Source of the DNA: Rhineura floridana
Lineage: Eukaryota > Chordata > Lepidosauria > Squamata > Rhineuridae
DNA length: 64,000 bases
Assembly: GCF_030035675.1 (NCBI RefSeq)
Contig: NC_084483.1
Coordinates: forward strand, 16,901,904-16,965,903
Direction of reading: 5' to 3'
The notes beneath the pieces were generated by a model. That model was not told where the DNA came from, did not search any database, and was given only the letters and a program-made list of their open reading frames with translations. Position 1 is the first letter of the stretch. The number at the start of each line of letters is the position of its first letter. A program made the position numbers and the translations under genes. Positions 52,850-62,690 of this stretch are shown in pieces.

Positions 52850-53930
52850 GTTTCCTAGAAGCGAAGCTGTATTAGTATTTCTGAACCACTCTCCATTTCT
52901 GCTTTGGTCTGTCTAATAGCCTTTCTAGTGCTGCGCTGCAGGCCTGTAAGAATGTAATCTCTATAATCTATATCAATTTATTTTAATTTAGCACATTTGT
53001 TCCTTGTTTGTAGTAATGGATCATCTGTTGCTCGGTGTTTTGACTCATGCTGGAATATGAATACAAATAAGAAAAGGAATAAAAATGGAGCACTCCAATG
53101 CCTTGATCATCAGAGTCACTGAGAAAGCTGACCTCAACCAGCCAGGACAACGACAGCTCTGTTGTGCTTAATTATCCTGCTGACAAAAAGTGAGGCTTCA
53201 TTACCTCTGCTGAGCAATAGACACTAAGACAAATTTTATAGCATTCTCTAAATAGCTTGAGACTACAAAACGCCTTTATTAATATCTGTGATTTTCCATT
53301 GCTTAATTCCCCTCATTGTTGTCTTTGCCACATTCTTTACATCTTCTAAATATTTTCATGACTCCACAGAAACCTAAGCTTAAATTGTAAACCATGGAGC
53401 TGTGTCCCTCTCTTTGCCACCACCCCAACCTCTGTAAATGAGCTTGTCACATATGGAAGTTTCTTGTAGGAATTCTTAAGAACTTTCACTGGAGGCTGAA
53501 CAAACTCCATCACTGTAATGCTGTAAATATGGGGGTCCCTGCCTAAGGATGGGGAGTTGAAACTAGATGACCTCACTCCTTCTTCCAGTTCTGTTTTATA
53601 AAGTTGAGCTAAAACATAATTATAGGTAATTTTAATTTTGGTTAGAATTAAAATTTAAAATTATGTGAAGCTCCTGTGACACTCTCTCCTGTTGTTTCTA
53701 GGATTTGTGTGGACAAGTTGGCTATGGAAGTTTCTAGGGATATGGACAAGGATGCCTTCCTAGGAACAAGGGCATGGAGGCATCAGGATCACTTGTGTAC
53801 CTCTCCTAGAGGAGTCTATAGAAAAGGAGATTGCCTTGATGGCTGCATTCTGATTGGATCAAAGGAACAGGTTTCTCTTCTTTCCATGGAACCAGGACCC
53901 CTCTTCAGTTGCAAAAGTAACTGAGGCCCC
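52850..53930. other. Unannotated stretch
   Basis: No supported gene or family. The frame at 53676-53924 has no domain. Confidence 0.4.
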
Positions 53931-53935
53931 ATCTG

Positions 53936-54130
53936 AAGCACTATCATGGCACATAAACATTCTTGGCTTCCCCTAAAGAATCCTGGGAAATGTAGCTTGT
54001 TAATGGTGCTGAGAGTTATCAGGAGATCTCTATTCCCCTCACAGAGCTATAGTTCCCAGAGTTCCCTGGGAAGAAGGATTGATTGTTAAACCATTCTGAG
54101 AACTGTACCTCTGTTTGGGGAAGCAAGGCG
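53936..54130. mobile_element. Fold-back MITE ('cccaggattctttgggg' family), diverged
   Basis: 'aaagaatcctgggaaatgta', 'ggtgctgagagttatcagga', 'gagctatagttcccagagtt' and 'gattgttaaaccattctgag' follow the same layout as 60046-60328 and the part at 49055-49270. Ends are not clear. Confidence 0.6.
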
Positions 54131-55250
54131 TATGATCCAGCAGGGAAGGCACTGTACACAGATCTCAGCTCAAACCTCAGAAAAAGTATGGACTCATTGG
54201 GCTGGCACTTGGAAAGGCATCCACTTTTGGCATAGTTTTTTTAAAAAGGGTAGTGTATTGACCTCCCTCAACGAAATGCTTGAATGGATAAATGAGATGA
54301 GGAGTGCAAAACACTTTTTGTGTCGACTGCAGTATTTAAATTGTTTATCAAACAATTGTTGGCCTTGTTTCAGGAAAGACAAAAAATGATTTTTAACTTT
54401 AAACAAGCAGAGAAAGCAAGTGAGCCCCTTTTAACAAATTGTTGTAATCCGTGTTGTTATGACTGACGTGAATGCTCCTTGTGTTTAGGAGGGGAGAGAC
54501 AGAGGGAAGACAGTGGCTTTTGTAAGAGAGGAGACAGATGCACTGTGCCTGCATCCACACACATTTGCTCAACAGGCCACCGCCGCTGCCATAATTCTTC
54601 CAGGAGGGAGCCAATAAAAAAATCATATAAAATTTTATTGTGTTTGTGACACTAGTTATTATATCCAGCAGTCAGAATGCTTACCCAGAGGCAGGGCCTT
54701 TCCTGTTTCTTAGCGCAGGGTAAATTGCCGCACTGTCACAGGGAAAGTGAAACACTAAAACAATGGGAGGAAAGTTAAAATTCATTTTAGAGCATTTATA
54801 TAAAGCATGAATGGAGCAGTGAACACACAGAGCAGGGAAATTAATAAAAAGGAATCGTAAGGCCAAGTAGGAGTCTTTAGGATTAAAGTAAAAGAAGAAT
54901 CATCAACAAAGCAGATTAGCCTTTTTTTTTTTTTTAAGATAATTCAATATTCCTACCATCAGAACTTTTCTTCTAAGTACATACTTCTGAAATGATGGGT
55001 CTGGAAAAAGAAAAGATTCTATCAGTGTACATTACTCGTCCTGCACTACGTTTTTATTCACATGAATCAAAAACATGGTGTGAGAACTGCCATGGGATGC
55101 TGGGATTTGAGCCTGGATCTAAGTCCAGCATCCCCCCTGCCACCCCCCATTTAGATTGGTTGTGTCCCCATATAACTTTTTCACTCCATTTCTAGACATT
55201 TGAGAACATACTGCAAGAATGACTACACATAGACCTCTGAGGATGTCTAT
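54131..55250. other. Unannotated stretch
   Basis: No supported content apart from a T-run near 54922. Confidence 0.4.
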
Positions 55251-55254
55251 TATA

Positions 55255-55674
55255 CAGCCACAAGAGTGGCTGTATAGTACAGCCAGCATGGATTTTTCGC
55301 ATTCTGCAATGTTAAATTGAAAATACCCCCCATGCCATTCCGATGCTTCCTATAAACTCATTTCAAAACAAAACCTTACAAAAATTACAGTCCTAAACTC
55401 AGAAACGCTTGCTTAACAACCCTGTACATTTTCATGGCAATACACAAAACAGTCAGAGAGAATTGAGAGTTCAAAGTCTAAAAAGAGAGACAAAAAGCCC
55501 AGAGCCCTTTGGACTTTTTTCTGTCAGAGTTATCTAATCTGTTGAAATTCATTAAAAATCAACCATGTTCACAGAGTATCTGCATTCCTGTTACTGACTT
55601 TGCCCCATACTCTGACCTTCATCTTCTGCAGTTTAAAAGTTTAAAAAATGCCTGGCTAATTTTTAATTAATTCA
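55255..55674 (+). repeat. Family B repeat core
   Basis: It begins with the hairpin ACAGCCACAAGAGTGGCTGT and continues 'agccagcatggatttttcgc', 'tcagaaacgcttgcttaaca', 'cttcatcttctgcagtttaa' and 'ctaatttttaattaatt'. The last bases touch the family A arm that starts at 55675. At 49055 and 59535 the same core is followed by other sequence, so A has inserted here or replaced the rest. Confidence 0.8.
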
Positions 55675-55965
55675 CTAATAGGCAAAAAACCTTGCGGTTT
55701 AAGAACGTACATATAGCCCACAGATATTTCTATCAAACTTTAAAAAGCAGGGAAATTGGGCAGCTATAGTGAATGCACCAGGGGAGTAGGAGACCTGACC
55801 TCCTCTCTGAGATAGTGTACCGCCTTACAAATTTGTCAATCTGCAAACACAATTTGGGTTGGTCTTTCACAGTCCAATCCACTTCCTGTGTGTATTGGAA
55901 GAATTTGGTAACATGTGCCTCTGAGCATATGGTGAGTGGTGGCAACACCTGCCATCTCCAAAGAA
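55675..55965 (+). repeat. Family A, left arm of an inverted-arm element
   Basis: It starts CACTAATAGGCAAAAAACCT and runs through 'gggcagctatagtgaatgca' and 'cagtccaatccacttcctgt' to 'gagtggtggcaacacctg'. It matches 56480-56768 in inverted orientation over about 290 bases with few differences. The opposite strand is open for 71 codons in this arm and the matching frame is open in the other arm, but no domain is recognisable. Confidence 0.85.
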
Positions 55966-56479
55966 GGAGAATTACATTTTTGTATGTTTGTTGGTGTTCT
56001 TCTTACTTTGATTCATTCCTGTGTTACTACTGTTTCTACAGAGAATCTAATCTAGAAAATTTTATTTCTCTCATTATTCATCCTAGAAACCTGTGTCAAA
56101 TTTATTTTTTATTAATTTCAAAGCCTTTTTATTGGTCAGTGTCATATGATGGTGAACACAGCCTTTTGTGTTTCAAATTGGAGGTTATGTTCTATTTCTA
56201 TTTTGGGTGCATTAACAGTGGAATTTGGACCTGCAGTTTGATGAAAAATCATACAATATGTTGCTACTTCAGCAATGACTCTAGCTGTTGGAAATAAGAG
56301 GATGCTTGTCTTCAGCCTGCTATGTTTAAACCACTTCATTTAAGGCAAGGTGGGCATGGTCAATTAAAAACATAGAGCACACCTAGCATATTGCTAGAAT
56401 ATATTTCACCTACCAGTTTTATCTTGTGCAAATTGAGACACTCCTGGAGACAGCACATGTCTTGTTTCTATTATTTGGG
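55966..56479. other. Spacer between the family A arms
   Basis: About 510 AT-rich bases with no match elsewhere in the window. A plus-strand frame runs through from 55773 to 56297, with no known domain. Confidence 0.4.
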
Positions 56480-56768
56480 CTGATTGCAGGTGTTGCCACC
56501 ACTCACCATATGCTCAGAGGCACATGTTACCAAATTCTTCCAATACACACAGGAAGTGGATTGGACTGTGAAAGACCAACCCAAATTGTGTTTGCATTTT
56601 GACAAATTTGTAGGGCAGTACAATATCTCAGAGAGGAGGTCAGGTCTCCTACTCCCCTGGTGCATTCACTATAGCTGCCCAATTTCCCTGCTTTTTAAAG
56701 TTTGATAGAAATATCTGTTGGCTATAGGTACATTCTTAAACCACAAGGTTTTTTGCCTATTAGTGAAT
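56480..56768 (-). repeat. Family A, right arm of an inverted-arm element
   Basis: Reverse of 55675-55965, ending in AAGGTTTTTTGCCTATTAGTG. With the left arm it makes a unit of about 1.09 kb with long inverted ends, the shape of a DNA transposon or foldback element. No target duplication is evident: the flanks are TTAATTAATT and AATATTTATC. Confidence 0.85.
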
Positions 56769-56795
56769 ATTTATCTGACTGTAAGCCTGATGCAT

Positions 56796-56880
56796 GTGAG
56801 GAGGGTCCACAGCTCAATAATAGAACACATGCTTTGTATGCATAAGGTCACCAGTTCAATACCTGACATCTCCTGTTAAA
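56796..56880 (+). mobile_element. tRNA-Ala-like SINE head, diverged
   Basis: 'acagctcaataatagaacac', TGCTTTGTATGC and 'accagttcaatacctgacat' follow the A box, anticodon arm and B box of a tRNA-Ala-derived SINE. A minus-strand relative lies at 61800-62012. It is too diverged to be a tRNA gene. Confidence 0.55.
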
Positions 56881-57247
56881 TAATACAATAGAGAAATAAA
56901 AGAAACAAGAAAAATATAATTAAAAATCATTCTGCATCTAGCACAGCACATCAGAACAAACAGAAAAATCATTAAATGGTCCACCAAGAGCCTCAGCAAT
57001 TTTCAAGTGGAGGGCAGAGTTTGGGAACCATTGGCATAACACAAAATTAGGCAAAGTTTAGTACAGTCTTGGTGAAGTTTTCCGCATAATTGTATCTACC
57101 TGTTGAATTTCTGCTTGCCATACAGCTGTTAAAGGCACAAGAACCCTATTTTTCCCCAATGACAACCCTAAACCAAAGTCTAAGCTGCCCAATCAAACAT
57201 AAATAGACTTACTTCTCAACAGCCATGTATACCATTGTACTCTAAGT

Positions 57248-57774
57248 CAGTGGTTCCCAACCTTTATGAGCACGGGACCCCCTTTATAAGCTGAAAAAAA
57301 ATTGTGACCCCCTCCCCCCAGGGAGGCAGGCTGGCTGCCAGGAAGGTAGGGGGAACGCAGCCTTTCTTTGCAGGCTTGCTTCTTTTTGCGTCACAAGAAG
57401 CCCTCTCCTCTCATTCTAAGTAAGGGTGTTGCCAGTAGCGGCAGTGCAAGGAGATGGGAATCAGTGATAGTAATCCCCTCTTCTTCCTGGTAGCTCCACC
57501 CTCAGTCTCCTTTGGCATCTGCCATGTATTTTATAGGCAGATGCCTGCCCTTAATGCGCCTGAAAGACGCTCTGGAGCTTCAGAAAAGGCCTCCCCTCTT
57601 GTTTGGAGCAAGGGGGAGGTGTCATCTGCAGCGGCAGTGGAAAGCAGAGCGTGTCGAGGGAGTGAAGACTTTTTTAAAAAATTAATAAATAATCATTTCT
57701 TTACAGCTCACGGCCCCCTCTGGATTACTTCGCGGGCCCCCTGGGGGTCGCGGCCCCCAGGCTGGGAACCACTG
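57248..57774. mobile_element. hAT non-autonomous element with perfect duplication
   Basis: It begins CAGTGGTTCCCAACCTTTAT and ends CAGGCTGGGAACCACTG, an inverted pair. A perfect 8-bp direct repeat CTCTAAGT flanks it (57240-57247, 57775-57782). Subterminal sequence is C- and G-rich ('cgggaccccc', 'gggggtcgcggcccc'). There is no transposase. The end sequence is of the type found in Charlie-like hAT families. Confidence 0.9.
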
Positions 57775-57782
57775 CTCTAAGT

Positions 57783-59530
57783 TAACTATATAGTTAATTC
57801 TTAATAAGTGCCTGGTCTTTAGCTCCTGCATAGCACACGACATACCTAAGCTTCTTTGCAAAGTTTTCACAATGGCCTTTTGGGAGAAGGCAAGATTCTT
57901 TAACATCCGCCCACACTTATTGTATAGTAATATTTGCAGAAAATACCTTCTAGGGAGTACCTGATTTCAAACAAACCCACCACAGGAAAGATGCATCCTG
58001 GTTTTTAGGAGAAAAGAAGGGCAAACTATGGAGATTCCGAGGGCTAGAAAATAAGAAGCAGGGAAAGTATACTAAAGAGAAGGTCATAACAGCAACTCTT
58101 TGGAACCCCAGGGATTCCTATTGCTCGGTGTTCAAACAACTCACTTATCGGTCACAGTTTTAATTTCACTCATTGGCTAAAAACACTAACAGATGGGAGT
58201 GCTTTAGAAAACTACCTGCACATTTTGCTTCATAACTTTCTTTCTAGGAGGACTAGCTACCTGTAAAAGAAAAAGAAAGCTCAGAGTGTGGGGGCCCTGT
58301 TTGTGAGTGCCAATGAAAGCTTTTGCAGGCACGATGGTGCCTATGCACACCAGGTTCTTGACCCCCAGCTAAGATGAACCAATGGCCTGATTCAATATTA
58401 GACATATATGTTCATCATACAGGTATATGTACTAAATCGTACACTGCCACTATCTTCAGAGATCCTTCTCTTTGTGGCCTGACAACCTGAAATAAGGCTG
58501 GTGCCACAAGGGAGGGCATTTTACAGGGCATTTTCTCCAGTAGCCCTTCACTTGTAAACTGTCCTCCCCAGAGAGGATTGCCTGGCACCTATTTTAACGT
58601 CATTTCCACACCCAGCAAAGGTTTCTTTAATCTCTCAGCCCTTTTAAATCTAATAGTTTTACCCTTAGAATGTTTCAGGCAGTAATTATTTCTTGTTGGT
58701 ATGGATTTAATTTTCTCTCTGTTTTATATTGATTGTTTCAAAATTTGCACTTAGTCTGTGTATGCTTATTGAAAAGTAAAGCCCAACTTTGGGTATGATT
58801 TGGACAGCAAGTTCTGTTAACTAGTGATAGATCTTTGCAGCTTTGAAATTCAATGTCAACAATTGCTGCTTGTATTTGCATGAAGTTAATCTGGTCCTGA
58901 CAATGAGTAAATATGCAATCAGTGGCAATTTCTGCATCCATTTCTGTTTCAATAGGAACTCTCTGACATCCATAGTCCAAGGTAAGTGGCAGGGAGGGGG
59001 TAGGATTACAGTCTGTTTATTAAGGTTAAAAATGTCCCTTGTTACTCATTTTCAATTAACTTTCTTTTAGTCATTAAAAGGACATTCCTTATGTGTAACC
59101 AATGGAATTATACAACATTATTTTGTGTCAGTTCAGTTTATTATGCAACAACCAACCAGGCTTTTTGCATGCTACAGCATTATAGATATCCAAAATAACT
59201 ACAAGTGGCAGAGGTCACTGTGTAAATTTCAGCTTTGCAGGTAAAAATATCACAGATCCAAGGTACCTCCTGCATTTTATCCCATTTTTAGCCAGCACAG
59301 GTTTCCTCTCCTTGGTTTATTTTATAATATTTGAATGCATCCTTTGTGATGTGATCTTGAACTGAAGATTAATGGCTGGTTCAAACATGCATAGACTGAA
59401 GTGGGAGTACAATCTTAGCTCTCAGATGTTATGTTGAAATGCAGTTTGTTTACATATCACTTTTCCACAGTAAACTGTGCCCAAAGCAGCTCACAATAAA
59501 CATTAAGTTAGCAAAAACTATTAACAGTAG
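57783..59530. other. Unannotated stretch
   Basis: No supported gene or repeat. Confidence 0.4.
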
Positions 59531-59534
59531 TAAT

Positions 59535-60045
59535 TACACAGCCACAAGAGTGGCTGTATGCTATAACCAGCGTGGATTTTTCACATTCCGCAATGTTACA
59601 TTGAAAATACCCCCATGCCATTCTGATGCTTCCCATAAGCTCATTTCAACATAAAACCTTACCAAACTTACAGTCCTGAACTCAGAAACGCTTGCTTAAC
59701 AACCCTCTCAATTTTCATGGTGATACACAAAACAGTCAGAGAGAATACAGAGGGGGGGAAACCCAAAGCCCTTTTGGACTTTTTTCTCTGAGAGTTCTCC
59801 TAATCTGTTGAAATTCATTAAAAATCAGCCATGTTCACAGAGTACCTGTAATCCTAATACTGGCCTTGCCCCATACTCTGACCTTCATCTTCTACAGTTT
59901 AAACATTAGAAAATGCCTGGCTGATTTTTAATTAATTTAAGAAATTTTGGCTTGAAGCCAATGATAACGTGGGGCATGGTCAGTAAGAACCAACTGTCAG
60001 CGTTCTAAAAGCCAGACTCACAGCTGCTGGGCTTGCCTAATCAGG
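59535..60045 (+). repeat. Family B repeat with its joint
   Basis: The hairpin ACAGCCACAAGAGTGGCTGT, then 'accagcgtggatttttcaca', CTCAGAAACGCTTGCTTAAC, 'cttcatcttctacagtttaa' and 'gctgatttttaattaattta'. The joint follows: 'ttctaaaagccagactcaca' and 'gcctaatcagggggcca'. The joint sequence is shared with the copy at 49055-49885. Confidence 0.8.
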
Positions 60046-60328
60046 GGGCCATACCCACACCAGACTTGATTTCACTTGAGACGGTCATGGCTTCCCTCAG
60101 AGAATCCTGGGAAGTGTAGTTTGTGAAGGGTGCTGAGAGGAGACTCCTATTCCTCTGAGAGAATGGTTTAACAGTCAGCTACTCTGACTGAAGGTCTGTG
60201 AGGGGAACAGGATATCTCCTAGCAACTCTCAGCACCCTTCACTAACTACACTTCCTAGGATTCTTTGAGAGAAGCCATGATTGTCCAAAGTGTAATAGAG
60301 GCCTGGTGTGGATGTGGCCAGAGACAGC
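60046..60328. mobile_element. Fold-back MITE at the end of family B
   Basis: The left arm ('ggccatacccacaccagac', 'catggcttccctcagagaat', 'cctgggaagtgtagtttgtg') and the right arm ('ttcactaactacacttccta', 'ggattctttgagagaagcca', 'ggcctggtgtggatgtggcc') are imperfect inverted copies around a short middle. Relatives: 53936-54130, and part of 49055-49270. Confidence 0.75.
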
Positions 60329-60512
60329 TTTGTTTTAAATTTGGGTGGGAGGCTACATCTGCCTGCTGTAGAATAAAAAGGTGGGGGAAACACTGAAAAG
60401 CAATGATACTGTTCACAATGTTTTCCTTTTGGAAAGGAAAGGGGCTTCCCTTCTGCCCAGTGCCCACCCACCCAATATCTTTCCCTTCCCCCTCCCTGCC
60501 CCTCCCCCAGCT
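60329..60512. other. CT-rich stretch before the satellite
   Basis: 60470-60510 is a pyrimidine tract like those inside the satellite units. The SINE that follows may have landed in a further, leftmost unit. Confidence 0.4.
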
Positions 60513-60716
60513 CAGTGTTGGACTATGACCTGGGAGACCAGGGTTCAAATCTCCACACAGCCATGAAGCTCACTGGGTGACCTTGGGCCAGTCACTGCCT
60601 CTTAGCCTCATAGGAAGGCAATGGTAAAACCACCTCTGAATACCATTTACCATGAAAACCTAATTCATAGGGTCATCATAAGTCCAGTCGACTTGAAGGC
60701 AGTCCATTTCCATTTT
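60513..60716 (+). mobile_element. tRNA-derived SINE with BovB-like tail, 5'-truncated
   Basis: It starts inside the head (TGTTGGACTATGACCTGGGA), with CACTGGGTGACCTTGGGCCA and the tail 'ATAGGGTCATCATAAGTCCA'. Same family as 19233-19460. It lies at the left edge of the satellite. I see no clean target duplication. Confidence 0.8.
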
Positions 60717-60721
60717 CAAAC

Positions 60722-61545
60722 ATGATTGCACAGAAATGAATCCCGTTGAACTCAAAAAGTATGCAAATGACCAAACCCACCCTCCCTTCTCCTCCCTCCT
60801 ATCCCCCCTCTTGCCCCTTCCCTCCCCCTTCCTTTGCCCCTCTCTCCCCATCCCCTCCCCTTCCAATCCCCTCCTTGCCCTTCCCCATCCTCCCCCTCTC
60901 CTTCCTCCTCCCTATGGTCAGTTTTACCTAACTTAACCATGAATGCACAGAAGTAAATACCAGTGAACTCTATAAGCATGCAAATGATCAAACCTGCCCT
61001 CCCCTCCCCCTTCCTTTGCCCCCCTCCAATACTCTCCTTCCCCCTTCCCCTCCTCCTCCCCCATGGTCAGTTTTACCTATCCCAATCATGATTGCATAGG
61101 AGTAAATGCAATTGAACTCAATAAGCATGCAAATGATCAGACCTGCCTTTCCCCTCCTTCCCCTTTCCTTTCCCTTCCTCCTCCCCTCCCCCCTTCCTTC
61201 TTCCTCCTCCCCTACCCACTTCAGCCCTTCTTCCCTCCCTCCGATCAGTTTCACCTAAGTATGATTGCACAGGAGTAAATCGCACTGAACTCAATAAACA
61301 TGCAAATGATCAAATCTGTCCTTCTCCCCTCCCCCTCCTGCCTGCTCCCATTCCAGTCCTCCCCTCTGCCTTTCCTCCCCTCCCTCCTCCTCCTCTTCCC
61401 TTCCCCATCCCCTGTGGTCAGTTTCACCTATCCTAAGTATGATTGCAGGGGAGTACATCCCACTGAACTCAATAAGCATGCAAATGATCAATCCATTCTC
61501 AGCAAACTTGCACAGGATCCCATTTCTTACCTCCCGGATTAAAAA
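60722..61545 (+). repeat. Satellite of five units, each with an ATGCAAAT octamer
   Basis: Each unit has a constant core of about 55 bases ('tgattgcacaggagtaaat', 'cactgaactcaataagc', ATGCAAATGATCA) followed by a variable pyrimidine tract (CCTCCC and similar) and 'ggtcagttttaccta'. The octamer ATGCAAAT lies at 60761, 60978, 61127, 61300 and 61478, giving spacings of 217, 149, 173 and 178. Length differences come from the pyrimidine tract. The core resembles the fold-back MITE ends at 511-596. The octamer is the classic Oct (POU factor) site, and its kept sequence here could be chance or function. Confidence 0.85.
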
Positions 61546-61555
61546 GCAGGGAAAT

Positions 61556-61800
61556 TCACTAATAGGCAAAAAACCTTGCAGTTTAAGAATGTACCTATAG
61601 CCCACAGATATTTCTACCAAATTTTAAAAAGCAGGGAAACTGGGCAGCTATAGTGAATGCACCAGGGAAGCAGGAGACCTGACCTCCTTTCTGAGATATT
61701 GTACTGCCCTACAAAGTTGTCAAAATGCAGACACAATTTGAGTTGCTCTTTCACAGTCCAATCCACTTCATGTGTATATTGGAAGAATAACGTGTCTCTG
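61556..61800 (+). repeat. Family A arm, single
   Basis: It starts CACTAATAGGCAAAAAACCT and follows the left arm at 55675-55965 through 'gggcagctatagtgaatgca' to 'ggaagaataacgtgtctctg'. The opposite arm is absent. Confidence 0.8.
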
Positions 61801-62012
61801 AGCTGTCCTATATAAGGTCAGACTATTTATCCATCAAGCCTAGTTTTGCCTACTCTGAATGGCAGCAGCTACCCAGGGGCTCAGGTGGAGGTTTTTCCCA
61901 TCACCTGTTGCCTGGTCCCTTTTAACTCGAGATGCCAGGGATTGAACATGGGAACTTTCGCATGCAAAGCACATGCTCTGCTACAGAGCTATGGCTCCTC
62001 CCACAGGATGTT
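61800..62012 (-). mobile_element. tRNA-Ala-derived SINE, minus strand
   Basis: On the minus strand it starts with GGGAGGAGCCATAGCTCTGT, then an anticodon-loop-like TGCTTTGCATGC (Ala type), then TTCAATCCCTGGCATCTCG as B box. A body with 'aggcaaaactaggcttgatg' and a 'tctgaccttatatagga' end follows. The mismatches in the stem make it a SINE, not a tRNA gene. Confidence 0.75.
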
Positions 62013-62568
62013 GCTTCCCTCGAGTGACCCTCACATAGTTGCTTCCATAAATTTACCATAAACATCATTTACAGGTACTCTTATTTTACTTGCAGAGCCA
62101 ACCTAAGGTAAACACTGTAGCTCCCCTTGTTTTGATGCATCAGTTGAGGGAGTACACCAAATGTCTGCTCAAGCCCACAGAGATCACCCAGTGAGAGCAT
62201 CAGTATTCTCATTCCCTTTCAAGCACAGTTGCTTTTGTTCCTTTCTCACTTGTTTGGCAGAAAGATCATTACAGATGTCAGAATATAAGAGGCGGAAGAA
62301 GCTGCAGATTAAAGGAGTTCTCTGTTCAGTGTCCCAAAGTCTACTTCTTTTTGCTTAGACATGAGGTCAGCACTGTTTTATAGCCAATTTCTCATCTGAA
62401 AGTTCAATCAGCCTGTGAATATTAGAAAGGCATCTCCCAAATGAGATGACTCTGATGCTAGTTTAGGAATGAAATCCAAACTCTAAGTCGATTTCATCCA
62501 TTGGTCTGGTCCATTATCCATTTAAATCAAATGGAAAGATTAATTTCAGGCTGTGTTATGTAAAGCTG
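62013..62568. other. Unannotated stretch
   Basis: No supported gene or repeat. The 65-codon frame at 62161 has no domain. Confidence 0.4.

Positions 62569-62690
<122 letters not shown>

Noticed and set aside
60722-61545. CRISPR-like array
   Set aside because: Units are long, the variable part is a pyrimidine tract and not unique spacers, and the genome is eukaryotic.
60660-61620. Frames rich in Glu/Gly/Arg or Pro/Ser
   Set aside because: They are translations of the polypyrimidine tracts in the satellite.
61800-62012. tRNA-Ala gene
   Set aside because: The stems have several mismatches and the sequence continues into a SINE body. The same holds for 56796-56880.
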